Shown here one piece after another: positions 62,067-64,000 of a stretch of 64,000 nt of DNA. How positions within the stretch are numbered: the stretch's first letter is position 1; every line of letters begins with the position of its first letter. The stretch is from NCBI RefSeq assembly GCF_001420695.1, contig NZ_LJJB01000013.1, positions 782,121 to 846,120 of the forward strand, given 5' to 3'. The notes beneath the pieces are model-generated. The model searched no databases. It was not told the DNA's origin and saw only the letters and a program-made list of their open reading frames with translations. This DNA comes from Brevibacillus choshinensis (GTDB lineage: Bacteria > Bacillota > Bacilli > Brevibacillales > Brevibacillaceae). Position numbers and translations under genes: made by a program.

Positions 62067-62765
62067 TTATTTTTCAGTGATCGTAACGGAATTGATCTTG
62101 ATGGTTTGTTCAGGAGTACTTTGCTCTCCGGTTTGCGGATTATTTTTGACTTTTGTTCCTGCGATTTTTTGAACGACGTCCATCCCGCCCGACACTTTAC
62201 CGAAAATCGTGTAATTCGGGGAGTTTTTCAAGCCCTCAACATCTTTGCCCGTACCGATGAAGAATTGGCTACCATTTGTGTTAGGACCTGCATTTGCCAT
62301 CGCTACGACACCAGCCTCGTAAGTGTGGCCATTGTTTAGCTCATCCTCAAATGTGTAACCTGGGCCGCCGATCCCGGAACCGAGTGGGTCACCGGTTTGA
62401 ATCATAAAATCTTTGATAATCCGGTGGAACGTGATGCCATCATAGAACTTGTCCTTGGCGAGGAAAACAAAGTTATTTACTGCGACTGGCGCATCCTTGG
62501 CAAACAGGTCTACGGTGATGTCGCCCATCGAGGTCGAAATTTTCGCTTGGTATGTTTTCGCTTTGTCAATCTGCATAGCTGGAGCTTTCTCATATTTTTT
62601 CGCACCAGTAGGACCAGGCGGTTGAGCAGGCTCTTTGGACCCAGGATTTTCAGCAGGAGCTGTTGGTTGTGTAGGTGGGGCAGTCTGATTGTTAGCGCTG
62701 GAACATCCTGTGACCAATGCGATCGCTGTCAGACAAGCGAAAATAGTAGGGATTAGTCTTTTCAT
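62067..62765 (-). CDS. Cyclophilin-type peptidyl-prolyl isomerase lipoprotein
   Basis: The 232-residue protein has a lipoprotein signal (lipobox LVTGC), a Pro-rich tether and a cyclophilin domain with FVFLAKDKFYDGITFHRIIK, DFMIQTGDPLGSG and NTNGSQFFIGTG. It would help fold exported proteins at the outer face of the membrane. ATG at 62765 follows AAGGAAGGTG; an upstream in-frame start at 62786 overlaps this site. Confidence 0.92.
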   Translation of the reverse strand: MKRLIPTIFACLTAIALVTGCSSANNQTAPPTQPTAPAENPGSKEPAQPPGPTGAKKYEKAPAMQIDKAKTYQAKISTSMGDITVDLFAKDAPVAVNNFVFLAKDKFYDGITFHRIIKDFMIQTGDPLGSGIGGPGYTFEDELNNGHTYEAGVVAMANAGPNTNGSQFFIGTGKDVEGLKNSPNYTIFGKVSGGMDVVQKIAGTKVKNNPQTGEQSTPEQTIKINSVTITEK

Positions 62766-62906
62766 CTCAAGCACCTTCCTTTGCATCTTCCCTAAGAGGG
62801 AGTTTCGGTTTCGAATTATAGCATACCTAATAGGGGGAATGCCAATCCACTAGTCGCAATTCCTTTTACCATGTTATGATGGGAGAAAAAGGATAAGGTG
62901 ATCAGC

Positions 62907-64000
62907 ATGGGAAAAAGATTTGAAACCAAGACGGTCCATATTGGACATCAACCATTACGTCAGGTGCAGAGCAAGTCAACCCCGATCTACCAAACGTCCG
63001 TCTTTGCATTCGAAGGGTTAGAAGACGTCGAGCAGTATTATGCAGGCGAAGGGGAGTACCTCTACACGAGAAACGGAAATCCCAATCAGGCAGAGCTGTC
63101 TGATGCGATTGCAGCACTCGAAGGGGCAACTGCTGGTATCAGTGCTTCGTCTGGGATGGGAGCAATTATGGCGGGTCTGCTCGCGGTGCTCAACCCGGGT
63201 GATCACGTCCTGGCGTCTCACGAAATCTACGGTGGTACATACGCTTTACTAAACAAGGAGCTTTCCCGCTTCCAGATCGAGCTGGAATGTATTAACTTGA
63301 ATGAACTACAAGCCCTTTCTAACCATATACGTCCTACTACGAAACTCTTTTTTATGGAAACAATCACGAATCCTTTGCTGACGGTTGCGGATATGCCATT
63401 TTGGATCAAGCAAGCAAAAGAGCATGGGCTGGCAGTGATGATAGACAATACGTTTGCTACCCCATATTTGTTACAACCTATTTCACTTGGAGCCGATCTG
63501 GTCGTCCATAGCGCTACTAAATACATCGGCGGCCACAGTGACGTGACGTCGGGTGTGCTAGTCGGAAAAGCGGAATGGATCGCTAGGGCACGCGAGATCG
63601 TAGTCAACTATGGTGCGTCTCTCAGTCCGTTTGAATCATGGTTGACATCGCGAGGCTTGAAAACATTGGCATTGCGCATGGACCGCCAATGTGACAATGC
63701 GAGCGAGGTTGCCCGCTATCTTCAGCAGAATCCTGCAGTGGGGACCGTGTATTATCCTACCGAGGAGTCTACCTCGTTTTTTGCTCGTCAGAAGCAGGGG
63801 GCGATGGTTTCCTTTACCCTAGCGGAAGAAAGTAAGATTTACGACTTTTACCGCGCGCTGGAGTGGATCAAATTTGCCCCATCTTTGGCAGGTGTAGAAA
63901 CGAGCGTCTCTCACCCTGTCACCACCTCGCATCGTGCATTTACGGAAGAGCAGCGACAAGCTACAGGGATTACCATGGGCCTGGTACGTTTGTCAGTCGG
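62907..64000 (+). CDS. Cys/Met metabolism PLP enzyme (cystathionine lyase/synthase family), 3' end outside
   Basis: The frame starts at ATG 62907 after AAGGTG and stays open to the right edge (about 364 residues). YTRNGNPNQAELSDAIAALE, SGMGAIMAGLLAVLNPGDH, MIDNTFATPY and HSATKYIGGH with the PLP Lys205 place it in the trans-sulfuration family. Whether it is a cystathionine gamma-lyase, beta-lyase or gamma-synthase cannot be decided from these motifs. No S-box leader was seen upstream. Confidence 0.9.
   Translation, partial: MGKRFETKTVHIGHQPLRQVQSKSTPIYQTSVFAFEGLEDVEQYYAGEGEYLYTRNGNPNQAELSDAIAALEGATAGISASSGMGAIMAGLLAVLNPGDHVLASHEIYGGTYALLNKELSRFQIELECINLNELQALSNHIRPTTKLFFMETITNPLLTVADMPFWIKQAKEHGLAVMIDNTFATPYLLQPISLGADLVVHSATKYIGGHSDVTSGVLVGKAEWIARAREIVVNYGASLSPFESWLTSRGLKTLALRMDRQCDNASEVARYLQQNPAVGTVYYPTEESTSFFARQKQGAMVSFTLAEESKIYDFYRALEWIKFAPSLAGVETSVSHPVTTSHRAFTEEQRQATGITMGLVRLSV

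Noticed and set aside
62766-62906. S-box or T-box before the Cys/Met enzyme
   Set aside because: The 140-base gap shows no aptamer core or terminator.

Overview
The window is a continuous stretch of chromosome from an endospore-forming low-to-mid GC Firmicute. Gene content and order (ricA-cotE-mutS-mutL, miaA-hfq, spoVK-hflX-ynbB-glnR-glnA, lexA/yneA, pdhABCD) resemble Bacillus but with rearrangements. The product sequences fit Brevibacillus or a close relative best; this is an inference from protein resemblance, not a computed placement. I saw no rRNA, tRNA, CRISPR array, prophage or intact insertion sequence.

Layout. 1-5.1 kb: 3' end of a YheC/D-type gene, a small broken membrane-protein gene, cbpB (c-di-AMP sensor), an acyltransferase, lipL (lipoate relay) and an SLH cell-surface protein. 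5.1-16.1 kb: miaB-ricA-cotE, a COOH-NH2 ligase-like gene, mutS-mutL, an RsmJ-like methyltransferase, miaA and hfq. This block joins tRNA modification, mismatch repair, biofilm/sporulation control and spore coat assembly. 16.2-18.0 kb: a MarR/Bcr-CflA efflux pair read leftwards. 18.1-25.5 kb: an IF-3 paralogue, a DUF4184 membrane protein, spoVK, an alpha/beta SASP, hflX, ynbB, and the glnR-glnA operon with its GlnR operators. 25.7-29.2 kb: a T-box leader and a type-2 isoleucyl-tRNA synthetase. 29.2-37.2 kb: DUF4269, DUF456, the lexA/yneA SOS module with four LexA boxes, DUF896, a fluoride channel, helD, a cysteine-free IscA-like protein, threonine aldolase, a 63-aa protein and an esterase. 37.2-42.5 kb: pdhA-B-C-D behind a long structured leader and with a terminator between pdhB and pdhC.

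42.6-64 kb is an accessory-looking mosaic: a Spo0E phosphatase, SspP-like and other tiny genes, a HEPN protein, an ABC-F ATPase, a phosphodiester glycosidase, a DEAD helicase, a Ser/Thr kinase, several DUF families (6886, 3900, 1444, 2515, 441, 1811), a MOSC protein, two frameshifted genes, an SDR, a SleB/CwlJ-type hydrolase, an MFS exporter, a cyclophilin lipoprotein and the start of a Cys/Met-metabolism PLP enzyme.

The most notable observation is at 61863-61925 on the minus strand. A strong intrinsic terminator with a perfect 14-bp stem stands in the leader of the MFS exporter. It carries, inside its own stem and loop, a ribosome binding site and an 8-codon reading frame (MDGVTPPL). This has the layout of a ribosome-sensing attenuator for antibiotic-inducible efflux. 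Other points of interest are the COOH-NH2 ligase beside cotE, the T-box-controlled type-2 IleRS, the cysteine-free IscA-like protein, the solitary IF-3 paralogue, the pdh leader, and several very small genes.
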